A DNA stretch of 64,000 bases from SG8-40 sp963792855 (GTDB lineage: Bacteria > Pseudomonadota > Gammaproteobacteria > Burkholderiales > Eutrophovitaceae), in the NCBI GenBank assembly GCA_963792855.1, contig CAWBXZ010000001.1, positions 248,001 to 312,000 of the forward strand, read 5' to 3'. A program made the position numbers and the translations under genes. The notes beneath the pieces were generated by a model, which did no database searches, was not told the origin of the DNA, and worked only from the letters and a program-made list of their open reading frames with translations. Positions 16,626-25,300 of the stretch are shown here, one piece after another. Position 1 is the stretch's first letter. Every line of letters starts with the position of its first letter.

Positions 16626-18248
16626 ATGCGCGCTTTTCTGACACTGCATGACCCGGCCACGGCCGCGGCGTATTACGACGCCGGCGTATGGACGCGGGAC
16701 ACGTTCTATTCGCTGCTGGCAGCGCATGCAAGGCAACGTCCGGATGCGACCGCACTGCGCGATTGCCATCGCGCCATCGACTGGCAGACACTCAAGGCCT
16801 GGACCGACGCGACGGCGGCCGATTTGCGCGCACAGGGACTGGTACAGGGCGACCGGGTGTGTATCTGGATGTCGAATCGCATCGAAGCGCTCGTTATGTT
16901 TCTGGCGTGTTCGCGCGAAGGCTATGCGTGTAACCCGTCCCTGCACCGGACCTACACGTGCAGTGAAATCCTCGGCCTGCTGCAACGGCTGGATGCAAAA
17001 GCCCTCGTCACCGAACCGGACTGGGGTGCCGATCGTGGCAAGGCAGGCATTGAAACGCTGTTGGCCGGGGTTGGCAGTTTGCGCAAGGTGTACACACCGG
17101 AGGATTTTCCGCAACCTGGCATCGAGCCGTCGACGCCGGCCGTCACAAACCCCGACCTGGTCAGCTATCTGGCCTTCACCTCCGGCACGACCGGCAATCC
17201 GAAGTGCGTCATGCACTCCTGCAATACGATCATGGCCAATGCGCGTGATCTGGTGAAGGACTGGCAGGTCGGCCCGGATACACACTTGCTGACACTGAGC
17301 CCGATTTCGCACCACATCGCCTGGGTGGGCGCCAGCCAGTGGCTGTTGAGCGGTTGCAGTTTCTTCCTCGGGGATCCGCCGCCGGGAGCGACGCAACTGG
17401 ACTGGATTGTGGAAACCGGGGCGACCTACGTCATGGGCGTTCCGACGCACGCGATGGACGTGCTCGAACAGTTTCGCGCTTCGGGTGCCGGCGGCCTGGG
17501 CAGGGTAAAGATCTTCTACATGGCGGGTGCGGCGATTCCGCCGAGTGTCGCGGAAGCCTTCGTGCGACTGGGTATCACACCGCAGAACGTCTACGGCATG
17601 ACCGAGAACTCCTCGCATCAGTACACCCACCGCGACGACGAATTCGATGTCATCGTGAACACCTGCGGGCGCGGCGGCGGCGCTTACGAGGTTCGCATTT
17701 TCGATCAAGGCGACAGTAATCTCGAGGTAGAGCGGGGTGCCGTCGGCCAGATTGGCGGGCGTGGCGGCGCACTGATGCTTGGCTACTATGGCAACCAGGA
17801 GGCGACGTCTGCCAGTTTTAACGACAGCGGCTGGTTTCTTTCCGGTGACCTCGGTTCGCTGGATGCGCACGGAAACCTGAAGATCGAAGGACGGCTCAAG
17901 GACCTGATCATCCGTGGCGGCCACAACATCTACCCGGCGGAGATCGAGGCGCTGGCGTTGCGGCACACGCGTGTCGACAAGGCCGCCGCGTTCCCGGTGG
18001 CTGACGAGCGCCTTGGCGAGAAGGTCTGTCTGGCGATTGTCGGTTCCGCCGACGCGCAAGAGTTGTTGCAGCACCTGGCGGCGGAAGGTTTGTCGAAATA
18101 CGATATGCCGGAATATTTTCTGCGAATGGAAAAGTTTCCGCTTACCGCCAGCGGAAAGATACTCAAACGCGAACTGGTGACGATGGCAAAGCGCGGCGAC
18201 ATCGACCCGATTGCGATTCGTTTTCAGGCGGCAAGGGAGAGTGCTTGA
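16626..18248 (+). CDS. Acyl-CoA ligase (AliA-like, AMP-forming)
   Basis: A 540-residue ANL-superfamily enzyme. The P-loop motif is LAFTSGTTGNPK; A5 is NVYGMTENSSHQ; A7 is WFLSGDLGSLD; the hinge is GRLKDLIIRGGHNIYPAEIE; the C-terminal catalytic Lys is in TASGKILKREL. It activates a carboxylic acid to its CoA thioester with ATP. Similarity to cyclohexanecarboxylate-CoA ligase (AliA) is suggested by overall motif style and by the neighbouring BadI-like gene; specificity is inferred. It starts 16 bases after that gene and its TGA overlaps the next ATG. Confidence 0.88.
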   Translation: MRAFLTLHDPATAAAYYDAGVWTRDTFYSLLAAHARQRPDATALRDCHRAIDWQTLKAWTDATAADLRAQGLVQGDRVCIWMSNRIEALVMFLACSREGYACNPSLHRTYTCSEILGLLQRLDAKALVTEPDWGADRGKAGIETLLAGVGSLRKVYTPEDFPQPGIEPSTPAVTNPDLVSYLAFTSGTTGNPKCVMHSCNTIMANARDLVKDWQVGPDTHLLTLSPISHHIAWVGASQWLLSGCSFFLGDPPPGATQLDWIVETGATYVMGVPTHAMDVLEQFRASGAGGLGRVKIFYMAGAAIPPSVAEAFVRLGITPQNVYGMTENSSHQYTHRDDEFDVIVNTCGRGGGAYEVRIFDQGDSNLEVERGAVGQIGGRGGALMLGYYGNQEATSASFNDSGWFLSGDLGSLDAHGNLKIEGRLKDLIIRGGHNIYPAEIEALALRHTRVDKAAAFPVADERLGEKVCLAIVGSADAQELLQHLAAEGLSKYDMPEYFLRMEKFPLTASGKILKRELVTMAKRGDIDPIAIRFQAARESA

Positions 18249-19015
18249 TGGTTGTAGAGATTTCGCGCCGCGACGAGGCGGCGCTGATTACCCTGAACCG
18301 GCCCGAAGCGCTCAACGCGCTGTCGTTTTCGATTCTGGACGAACTCGATGCGGCGTTCGAGCAGGCCGTGTCCTCGGATGCGCGCGTGCTGTTGATCACC
18401 GGTGCGGGTGACAAGGCATTTTGCGCCGGGGCCGACATCAAGGAACTGCGTCACCGCGATCTGTTGTCGCAAAAGCGCGGCGCGGAGAAAGGCCAGCGGG
18501 TGTTCTCGAAGCTCGCGACGCTGCCAATGCCGTCGGTTGCGCTCATCAACGGTTACGCGTTCGGCGGCGGTCTCGAACTGGCAATGGCCTGCACCTTCCG
18601 GCTTGCCACACCGAATGCCCGGCTGGGGCTTCCGGAAATCAAACTGGGGCTGATTCCCGGTTATGGCGGCACGCAGCGTTTGCCGAGACTGGTCGGCGAA
18701 GCGCGCGCACTGGAGATGATCATGACGGGTCGCGCCGTCAAGCCCGATGAAGCCGAGCGGATCGGACTGATCAACCGTATCGTCGAGGGCGATCCCATCG
18801 AACAGGCGCTGGCATTTTCCCGGGAGTTCACCGGCTACAGCCTGCCGGCGCTGGGCTTTGCACGTTCGGCAGTGGCGCGGGCAAGGGACGTTTCCCTGGA
18901 GGAAGGATTACGGGTCGAATCCGAATTGTCGACGCTGGCGTTTCGCATGAAGGACGCGGAAGAGGGTATGGCCGCCTTCGAAGAAAAACGAAAGCCGCGC
19001 TTTGCCGATGAGTAG
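18248..19015 (+). CDS. Enoyl-CoA hydratase (BadK/crotonase type)
   Basis: A 255-residue crotonase with both hydratase glutamates in place: GGGLELAMACTF and GLPEIKLGLIPGYGGTQRLPR. The CoA-binding and oxyanion segments KAFCAGADIKEL and NGYAFGGG are typical. It should add water to a 2,3-enoyl-CoA. Start ATG 18248 overlaps the ligase stop (TGATG), and C-terminal FEEKRKPRF is the usual family ending. Within the cluster it would act between the acyl-CoA dehydrogenase and the 3-hydroxyacyl-CoA dehydrogenase. A gap of about 120 bases follows. Confidence 0.89.
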   Translation: MVVEISRRDEAALITLNRPEALNALSFSILDELDAAFEQAVSSDARVLLITGAGDKAFCAGADIKELRHRDLLSQKRGAEKGQRVFSKLATLPMPSVALINGYAFGGGLELAMACTFRLATPNARLGLPEIKLGLIPGYGGTQRLPRLVGEARALEMIMTGRAVKPDEAERIGLINRIVEGDPIEQALAFSREFTGYSLPALGFARSAVARARDVSLEEGLRVESELSTLAFRMKDAEEGMAAFEEKRKPRFADE

Positions 19016-19138
19016 TCGCGTTGCAGGGCAGGTGGCGGTTACGCCGGGAGCAAGGCAGGAATGCTTTCGGTTGTCCTGTTTTGCCCCGTGGATTGAGAAA
19101 AACATTCGCGCCGAAGGCGTGCAGGGGATAACAAACTG

Positions 19139-20305
19139 ATGAAGCTTTTCGAACAACTGGCGCGCCGGCGTAACTGGCCCGAGGAAGAGCGCATCGTGCT
19201 CGATCAGGTGCGAAGAATCGCCGACGAGGTGATCGCGCCCAATGCGGCCCGGTTCGACGATACCGGCGAGTACCCGCGCGAAAGCATCGATGCGCTGATG
19301 GCGCTTGGCCTGAACGGCATCTTTGTTCCGGCAGAGTATGGCGGCACCCCGATGTCGTATGCGCTCTATCTGGAATGCGTCAAGATCATTGCCGCTGCCT
19401 GCGCTTCCACCGGCGTGATCTACGCGACCAATTTCAACGGCGTCAGGCCGCTGGTCGATTTCGGTAACGAAGAACAGAAGCAGCGCCTGCTGCCTCGCAT
19501 CACCAGAGGAGGGATCGGAGCCATTGCAATTACCGAGCAATTGGCCGGGTCGGATGCCACTGGCATGCAGACGCGCTTTACGCCGGACGGCGACGACATC
19601 ATCATCAACGGGTCCAAGACCTTCATCAGCAACGGCAGCGTCGCGGAGCTGATTTTTCTGTTCGGAAAGTGGTCGGAGATCGACGATCGCAAGGCGGCGA
19701 TTTCGGCGCTGATTGTGGAGAAGGGCGCGCCTGGCTGCACGGTGCTGCGCACCGAGAAGAAAATGGGCCATCGTGCCGCGCCGACGGTGGCGCTGTCGTT
19801 CGAAAACTGTCGTGTGCCGCGCGCCAACCTGATCGGCGAACCGGGCAGCGGCCTCGCCACACTGCTGGTTGCACTGAACAAGTCGCGACCGAGCATGGCG
19901 GCACACGCACTCGGTATCGCAAGGGCCGCTTTTGATGACATCGTCAGTTACACCAACGAACGCAAGCAGTCGGGCCGGCATGTCATCGATTTCCAGGGGA
20001 ATCAGTTTCTGATAGCGGATCTTGCCAGTGAACTGGCGATGACGGAGCTATGGCTCGATTACGTGGGCGGGCTTGTGGATTCGGGTGAAACCGATTTCGG
20101 GCTGGAAGCGTCGATTGCCAAACTGCGTGCCTCGGACCTGGCCATGCGCATGGCGACCGATGCGGTGCAGATGCATGGCGGTTACGGTTACTGTTCGGAC
20201 TATCGTGTCGAGCGGCTGATGCGCGACGCGAAAGTGACGCAGATCTGGGAGGGCACCAACCAGATACACCGGCAACATATCGGACGCAGTTTCAAGATCA
20301 AATGA
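19139..20305 (+). CDS. Acyl-CoA dehydrogenase
   Basis: A 388-residue FAD enzyme of normal family length. Signatures are IAITEQLAGSDATGMQT (flavin and substrate binding; the classical xAxTExxAGSD), KTFISNGSVAE, AFDDIVSYTNERKQSG and DAVQMHGGYGYCSDYRVERLMRDAKVTQIWEGTNQIHR. It introduces the 2,3 double bond in an acyl-CoA, passing electrons to electron-transfer flavoprotein. Context suggests a cyclic or branched substrate (AliB-like role), which I infer only from neighbours. The ATG follows CAGGGGATA. The stop overlaps the next gene's ATG. Confidence 0.89.
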   Translation: MKLFEQLARRRNWPEEERIVLDQVRRIADEVIAPNAARFDDTGEYPRESIDALMALGLNGIFVPAEYGGTPMSYALYLECVKIIAAACASTGVIYATNFNGVRPLVDFGNEEQKQRLLPRITRGGIGAIAITEQLAGSDATGMQTRFTPDGDDIIINGSKTFISNGSVAELIFLFGKWSEIDDRKAAISALIVEKGAPGCTVLRTEKKMGHRAAPTVALSFENCRVPRANLIGEPGSGLATLLVALNKSRPSMAAHALGIARAAFDDIVSYTNERKQSGRHVIDFQGNQFLIADLASELAMTELWLDYVGGLVDSGETDFGLEASIAKLRASDLAMRMATDAVQMHGGYGYCSDYRVERLMRDAKVTQIWEGTNQIHRQHIGRSFKIK

Positions 20306-21183
20306 GCGACACGATACGCAAAGTCGGCGTGTGCGGCGCGGCCGGCACCATGGGTGCGGGCATCGCCATTGTCGCGGCGCGCGCCGGTTATGAAACGGTT
20401 TCCTACGACCTGCAGCAGCCTGCGCTCGATGCGGCACGCGAGCAGACCGCCGGATTCTTCGGAAAATCGGTTGACCGGGGCAAGATGCGCGCAGAGGAGC
20501 GCGATGCGGTGCTGGCGCGCATGCAAACCACCACCAGCCTCGATGGCCTGGCCGATTGCGATCTTGTCATCGAAGCGGTTTTCGAAGACCTGAAGACAAA
20601 ACAGCAACTGTTTGCTTCGCTCGATCCGGTCTGCGGGGCGCACACCATCTTCGCGTCCAATACGTCGACGTTGTCGATTACGGAAATCGCTTCCGGGTGC
20701 GGCCGCGAAGACCGTGTTGTCGGCATGCATTTCTGCCTGCCCGCACAGCTGATGAAACTCATCGAGATGTCGCCGGGCATGAACACTTCGCAGCAGACGT
20801 TCGATGCCGCCTGGTCCTTCGCCGAGGCGGCGGGGCAGACGCCGGTGAGGACGCAGGACAAGCCGGGTTTCATACTCAACGCGTTGCTGGTGCCATTCAA
20901 CAATGACGTTATCCGCGCGGTCGAGGCCGGGGTGGCAGCGCCGGCCGACATCGACGCCGCGATCAAGACCGGACTGGGTTATCGCATGGGACCATGCGAA
21001 CTGCTCGACCTGATCGGCCTGGATACGCAATTGCGACTGTGCGAGGCGTTCTACCCGGTCACGCTGGATGTGCGTTCATCGGCGCCGCCGCTGTTGCGCC
21101 GCATGGTCGCCGCGGGTCACCTGGGACGAAAGACCGGACGCGGCTTCTATACCTATGAGGGCAGCGCCATGTTTGGCGGCTGA
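20302..21183 (+). CDS. 3-hydroxyacyl-CoA dehydrogenase
   Basis: A 293-residue NAD-dependent enzyme with the full two-domain layout. The Rossmann motif is GAAGTMGAGIA; DLVIEAVFEDLKTKQQLF and ASNTSTLSITEIA are family blocks. The catalytic His is in GMHFCLPAQLMKLIEM; the usual sequence is MHFFNPAPxMKLVE, so FNP is replaced by CLP, which may reflect an unusual substrate. The C-terminal domain shows YRMGPCELLDLIGLD and GRKTGRGFYTYE. It oxidises the 3-hydroxyacyl-CoA. ATGA overlap with the preceding dehydrogenase gene indicates coupled translation. Confidence 0.88.
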   Translation: MSDTIRKVGVCGAAGTMGAGIAIVAARAGYETVSYDLQQPALDAAREQTAGFFGKSVDRGKMRAEERDAVLARMQTTTSLDGLADCDLVIEAVFEDLKTKQQLFASLDPVCGAHTIFASNTSTLSITEIASGCGREDRVVGMHFCLPAQLMKLIEMSPGMNTSQQTFDAAWSFAEAAGQTPVRTQDKPGFILNALLVPFNNDVIRAVEAGVAAPADIDAAIKTGLGYRMGPCELLDLIGLDTQLRLCEAFYPVTLDVRSSAPPLLRRMVAAGHLGRKTGRGFYTYEGSAMFGG

Positions 21184-21207
21184 ACACAATGAATCGGAGT
21201 GATCGAC

Positions 21208-21873
21208 ATGGATGAATCGGTAACGTATTCGATCGTCAAGGCCGGGGAAAGCCGGTCTTTTCCGGAAGACGATGCTTTTGTATCGGGAGCGACCAGCGGC
21301 GGTGACGTGACCGTCTGCCTCGGTGCGTTCCATTCGCCGGGCGGCCATCGGTCCGATGACGTGAAAAAAGCGATCGTGCTCGAATTGGACATCGAATGCC
21401 TTGGCGTGCACACGGGAGAACTGGCCGGGGAGGAGGGATCGAACGTAGTGGGTTTTGCGCGCTACCGTAATGGCGACGACGCGCCGTCCGGTCTGATCGA
21501 GCTGGTGCGCCAGCCGCATACACATGCATCCTCCGTCGAGGCCGCGCGGCGCGTGTTTGAAACAGCCGGGTTCACCGTCGTTATTTGCAGTGATCAGGCC
21601 GGCCGAATCGTCGACCGCCTTGTGCGTCCCAAGTACAACGCAGCGCTGCGCTTTCTCGACGAGGGTCTGGCGAGCGCCAAGGACATGGACCTGACCTGCC
21701 GGCTCGGGCTTGGCTATGCCGACGGGCCGATCGAACGGGTTGAACGCGGCGGTTTGGCGCGCCACCACGACATCACACAGGCATTGTTCGAAACCTATGG
21801 CGTGCCGGGGTTCGCACCGGCGCGCCGCGCAGTGGTTGCGCGGCAGCGAAAACGGCAGGAAGAGGGGAAATAA
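21208..21873 (+). CDS. 3-hydroxyacyl-CoA dehydrogenase C-domain protein, no NAD domain
   Basis: A 221-residue protein. Its second half matches the C-terminal helical domain of 3-hydroxyacyl-CoA dehydrogenases (AGRIVDRLVRPKYNAALRFLDEG..., CRLGLGYADGPIERVERGG). The first half has no Rossmann glycine motif and resembles the short linker domain preceding such C-domains in some family members (VTVCLGAFHSPGG, HTHASSVEAARRVFETAGF). It cannot bind NAD in the usual way. It may pair with the upstream full-length enzyme or act as a structural partner. ATG 21208 is preceded by GGAG at 8 bases. The TAA overlaps the next ATG. Confidence 0.75.
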   Translation: MDESVTYSIVKAGESRSFPEDDAFVSGATSGGDVTVCLGAFHSPGGHRSDDVKKAIVLELDIECLGVHTGELAGEEGSNVVGFARYRNGDDAPSGLIELVRQPHTHASSVEAARRVFETAGFTVVICSDQAGRIVDRLVRPKYNAALRFLDEGLASAKDMDLTCRLGLGYADGPIERVERGGLARHHDITQALFETYGVPGFAPARRAVVARQRKRQEEGK

Positions 21874-22994
21874 TGGCTGGGCCACTGGCGGACGTAAAAG
21901 TACTCGACTTCTCGACGCTGTTGCCCGGGCCGATGGCCACGTTGTTGCTGGCCGAAGCGGGCGCTGAAGTCATCAAGGTCGAACGGCCCGGCAGCGGCGA
22001 AGACATGCGCCACTATCCGCCGTTCTGGGGGGGCGAGAGCATCAATTTCGCGATGCTCAACCGCGGCAAGAAAAGTGTTGCGGTGGATCTGAAGGATCGC
22101 GCAGAACGGGAGCGGTTGCGCCCGTTGATCGAATCCGCCGATGTACTGGTCGAACAGTTTCGCCCGGGTGTGATGCAGCGGCTCGAGCTCGATTACGAAT
22201 CGGTCGTGCGCATCAATCCGAAGGTGATCTACTGTTCCATTTCCGGTTTCGGCCAGACGGGACCGAAGCGTGACCGCGCCGGCCACGACCTGAACTACAT
22301 CGGCGATGCGGGACTGTTGTCACTGAGTATGGGAACGGTCGGCACGCCGGTGATACCGCCGGCGCTGATCGCCGACATTGCCGGCGGCTCGTACCCGGCC
22401 GTGGTGAACATCCTGCTGGCGCTGCGGGAACGCGATCGTACCGGTAAGGGCGTACACCTGGATATCGCCATGACCGATGGCGTATTGCCGTTCATGTACT
22501 GGGCGATCGGTAACGGAGCGGGCACCGGAACCTGGCCCGCGAATGGCGGGGAACTGGTGACCGGCGGGTCGCCGCGCTACCGCCTCTACCCGACGGCGGA
22601 CGGTAAATTCGTCGCCGCCGGCCCGCTCGAAGACAAGTTCTGGGCTGCATTTGCCGAAACCATCGGGCTCGAACCGAAATTTCGCAACGATCGCGTTGAC
22701 CCCCAGGCGACTGCCGGGCGGGTTGCGGCGATTATCTCGCAGCACGATGCGGCCCACTGGGAGCCGTTACTGCTGAAGGCGGATTGCTGTTGCACCATCG
22801 TCAAGAGCGTTCAGGAGGCAATGCAGGACGAGCACTTCCGCCAGCGCGGGGTGTTCAATGCGAAACTCGTGAATGGCAAGGGCGATTCGATTCCGGCGAC
22901 GCCTGTTCCAATTGCTGCGTCGCTGCGTGCACACGGCGACGACGAACTGGCCGCCCCGGCGCTCGGTTCGCACAACCAGCAACTGCTTGAATGA
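21873..22994 (+). CDS. CaiB/BaiF family III protein, alpha-methylacyl-CoA racemase type
   Basis: A 373-residue family III CoA enzyme. His138 in AGHDLNYIG and Asp168 in LIADIAGGS have the same 30-residue spacing as the catalytic His126 and Asp156 of the mycobacterial alpha-methylacyl-CoA racemase. True CoA-transferases of this family use an Asp nucleophile and lack that His, so I favour a racemase acting on a 2-methylacyl-CoA. N-terminal landmarks are VLDFSTLLPGPMATLLLAEAGAEVIKVE and LNRGKKSVAVDLK. Such an enzyme would make both epimers of a branched acid available to the dehydrogenase. The start overlaps the upstream stop, and its own stop overlaps the next start. Confidence 0.82.
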   Translation: MAGPLADVKVLDFSTLLPGPMATLLLAEAGAEVIKVERPGSGEDMRHYPPFWGGESINFAMLNRGKKSVAVDLKDRAERERLRPLIESADVLVEQFRPGVMQRLELDYESVVRINPKVIYCSISGFGQTGPKRDRAGHDLNYIGDAGLLSLSMGTVGTPVIPPALIADIAGGSYPAVVNILLALRERDRTGKGVHLDIAMTDGVLPFMYWAIGNGAGTGTWPANGGELVTGGSPRYRLYPTADGKFVAAGPLEDKFWAAFAETIGLEPKFRNDRVDPQATAGRVAAIISQHDAAHWEPLLLKADCCCTIVKSVQEAMQDEHFRQRGVFNAKLVNGKGDSIPATPVPIAASLRAHGDDELAAPALGSHNQQLLE

Positions 22995-24013
22995 AGGCAG
23001 TCATGGTCGATGCCTTCGGCCCGTTCGAGAACGCACAGCTGCGCTCGGTCCCGGATCCGGTCCCGAAGCGCGGGGAGGTGTGCCTCTCGGTCCGGGCGGC
23101 GGAAACCAATTACCCCGACGTTCTGGTGGTAACGGGCGCCTACCAGGTCAGGCCGCCGTTGCCGTTTTCCCCGGGCAAGGCCGCTGCGGGTGTCGTTGAA
23201 AGCATTGGCGCGGGCGTGAACACTGTCAAACCGGGAGACCGTATTGCGGTCCAGGTGGAATATGGTGCCTATGCCGAGAAGGTGATCGCGCCCGCAGTGA
23301 ATTGTTTTGCCATTCCCGATGACATTCCGTTCGCCACGGCCGCAGCGCTCAGTCTGACGTACCAGACTGCGCATTTCGCACTGGTTGAGCGCTGCCGCAT
23401 GCAGGCAGGCGAGAACGTGCTGGTGCTGGGCGCCACCGGAGGCGTTGGACTGGCCGCGGTGCAGCTTGCCAGGGCGCTGGGCGCCGGCACTGTCATAGCC
23501 GGCACGCGTGGTGAAAACGGGATATCAATCCTGCGGCAAGCCGGTGCCGACGCGGTGATCGACCTGTCGAGAAGCGGTCTTCGTGACGGCCTGCGTGAAC
23601 AGGTTCGTGATTTCACTAGGGGGCATGGCGTCGACGTCGTGGTCGACCCGGTGGGCGGCGAAGCCAATGCCGCGGCATTGCGTGCGATGGCGTGGCGCGG
23701 GCGGCTGGTGATTGTCGGGTTCGCGGCCGGGACGGTGCCGGTTATCAAGGCCAACTACCTTCTGGTCAAGAACATCGAAGTGTCGGGCCTGCAATGGTCG
23801 GATTATCGTGACCGCGTGCCTGCGCAGGTTGCCCAGGTGCAGTCCGTCATTTTCGAGCTTTACCGGCAGGGAAAACTGGAGCCGTACATCAGCCGCACCT
23901 TGCCGTTGGCGGAGTTCGCGCAGGCACTTGCCGATCTGCGTGATGCGAGGGCGGATGGCAAGATCATCCTCACGGCAGGAGGAGAACCGGCGCGGGATCC
24001 GGTGCCCGGATAA
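22991..24013 (+). CDS. NAD(P)H:quinone oxidoreductase-like medium-chain reductase
   Basis: A 340-residue zinc-free MDR protein of the quinone oxidoreductase group. The nucleotide site is VLVLGATGGVGLAAVQLA; YPDVLVVTGAYQ and PFSPGKAAAGVVESIGAGV are family blocks, and there are no structural-zinc cysteines. It may reduce an enone or enoyl-CoA intermediate, as several crotonyl-CoA reductase relatives do. The ATGA overlap with the racemase-type gene makes participation in the same pathway likely. Confidence 0.86.
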   Translation: MKAVMVDAFGPFENAQLRSVPDPVPKRGEVCLSVRAAETNYPDVLVVTGAYQVRPPLPFSPGKAAAGVVESIGAGVNTVKPGDRIAVQVEYGAYAEKVIAPAVNCFAIPDDIPFATAAALSLTYQTAHFALVERCRMQAGENVLVLGATGGVGLAAVQLARALGAGTVIAGTRGENGISILRQAGADAVIDLSRSGLRDGLREQVRDFTRGHGVDVVVDPVGGEANAAALRAMAWRGRLVIVGFAAGTVPVIKANYLLVKNIEVSGLQWSDYRDRVPAQVAQVQSVIFELYRQGKLEPYISRTLPLAEFAQALADLRDARADGKIILTAGGEPARDPVPG

Positions 24014-24066
24014 AGGGTAAAGGGCAGCACGGCGCCGGAACGGTTCAAGACAAAGGGGCATTGCAC

Positions 24067-24705
24067 ATGAACAAGGGCATATTGGCGATCTGGAACGATT
24101 GTCTTCCTGAGACCGAGAAAGAGTATGAGGACTGGTACATGGGGCAGCATTTGCCGGAGCGCGTCGGCGTGCCGGGGTTTCGCATCGGGCGGCGCTATGA
24201 AGCGCTCGGTGCGCAGCCGCGTTATTTCACTTTCTACGATACGGATACGCCCGAAGTGCTCTGGTCGAAGGCCTATCGCGACCGGCTCGCCGATCCGACA
24301 CCGGAAACCGCCAGAATCATGAAATCGTTCCGCAACATGAGCCGTACCGTCTGTCGCCGCGTTTCTCAAACGGGCCACTACGTGGCCGGAAATGTGGTGA
24401 CCGCCCGCTTCGCGAGTCTGCCGGATGACGCGGCACAAATACGGGACGCCTTGTTGATCGCGACCGGTGTCACCGGTGCCGAGATCTGGCAGGCGGTCGA
24501 AGTGCCGGGTGCGCCGGTGACGGCGGAATCGAAACTGCGTGACGGGCCGGATGAAACCATCGGTGCGGCAATGGTATTTCACGTCATGCGCGAGCAGGAC
24601 GCCCTGGATGTCAGCGACGTGCTGTCGCGCGCTTTTGGCGACCAGGCACAACTCGGCGCGTACCAGTTACTGTGTGAACTGCGTAACGAGTCGCTGCAGA
24701 AATGA
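24067..24705 (+). CDS. DUF4286/EthD-like protein
   Basis: A 212-residue protein. EYEDWYMGQHLPERVGVPGF and RRYEALGAQPRYFTFYD resemble DUF4286-type ferredoxin-like (dimeric alpha/beta barrel) domains often found in aromatic and steroid catabolic operons; the second half looks like a repeat of the same fold. No catalytic residue is obvious. ATG 24067 follows AAAGGGGC; the frame opens six bases earlier at TTG. Its stop overlaps the next start (ATGA). Function unknown; the position suggests a helper or small-substrate enzyme in this pathway. Confidence 0.7.
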   Translation: MNKGILAIWNDCLPETEKEYEDWYMGQHLPERVGVPGFRIGRRYEALGAQPRYFTFYDTDTPEVLWSKAYRDRLADPTPETARIMKSFRNMSRTVCRRVSQTGHYVAGNVVTARFASLPDDAAQIRDALLIATGVTGAEIWQAVEVPGAPVTAESKLRDGPDETIGAAMVFHVMREQDALDVSDVLSRAFGDQAQLGAYQLLCELRNESLQK

Positions 24706-25160
24706 AAATCCTCCTGTTGCAGGGCGCCAACATGGTTGCACTCGGAAAAAGACAACCCGAACTGTACGGCACCACGACAGCGGCGCAACTCGACGCGATG
24801 CTGGCCGGCGAAGCGAAGAATCTTGGCGCCTCGCTCGATATCCGTTACACCAATATCGAGGGTGAAGCCATTGACTGGATCTATCAGGCCGAGGAGTCCG
24901 GGGTCGATGGCTTGTTGTTCAATCCGGCAGGCTTTGTTTACGCGGGTTATGCGCTGCGCGATTGTCTCAAGGCGGTAAGCTTGCCGCGGGTCGAAGTGCA
25001 TATGACCAACCTCGAACGGCGCGGCATGCACTCCGTGACCGCCAGCGAAGCCGACGGCATGATCACGGGGCTGGGCGTCGATTCCTATGTTTGCGGCCTG
25101 CACGCGCTGATGCGGCTGATCCGGGACCGGGCTGGCAACATGAGGAAACAGGTGAAATGA
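24702..25160 (+). CDS. Type II 3-dehydroquinase homologue with altered active site
   Basis: A 152-residue protein clearly of the AroQ fold: QPELYG (Arg17 and Tyr22 region), NIEGEAIDWIYQA, LFNPAGF, PRVEVHMTN and a C-terminal GLGVDSYVCGLHAL. Tyr22, the EVH pair and the Asn of FNPA are kept. The His of the usual INPxxxTH motif is replaced (FVYAG), and the Arg of the FRRHS motif is not at its place (GMHSV). Both normally hold the substrate, so true dehydroquinase activity is doubtful. It is translationally coupled to a catabolic operon rather than to aro genes. A recruited dehydratase is possible. Confidence 0.78.
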   Translation: MKILLLQGANMVALGKRQPELYGTTTAAQLDAMLAGEAKNLGASLDIRYTNIEGEAIDWIYQAEESGVDGLLFNPAGFVYAGYALRDCLKAVSLPRVEVHMTNLERRGMHSVTASEADGMITGLGVDSYVCGLHALMRLIRDRAGNMRKQVK

Positions 25161-25300
25161 GTGCAACCAATGCCGTGCTGATATCCTGTGACTCCGGCGC
25201 CAACCGAATCACGCGTCCCCAGGTCGCTCATATCCTTGCGCGCCGATTGAACGAGGTTGCGAAATGCCCGCATGCATGGACTTCTCCCGCCCGGGACTGA
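25157..25300 (+). CDS. Possible small ORF coupled to the dehydroquinase-like gene
   Basis: A 47-codon frame whose ATG overlaps the preceding TGA (ATGA), with AGGTGAA just upstream. The product (MSATNAVLISCDSGANRITR...) has no recognised domain and overlaps the possible starts of the GGDEF gene in another frame. It could be a remnant of a longer gene. The support is only the overlap and ribosome-binding site. Confidence 0.25.
   Translation: MSATNAVLISCDSGANRITRPQVAHILARRLNEVAKCPHAWTSPARD

Noticed and set aside
16461..18074. 537-codon open frame on the minus strand opposite the acyl-CoA ligase
   Set aside because: All ligase motifs are intact on the plus strand; the antisense product is low-complexity and Arg-rich.
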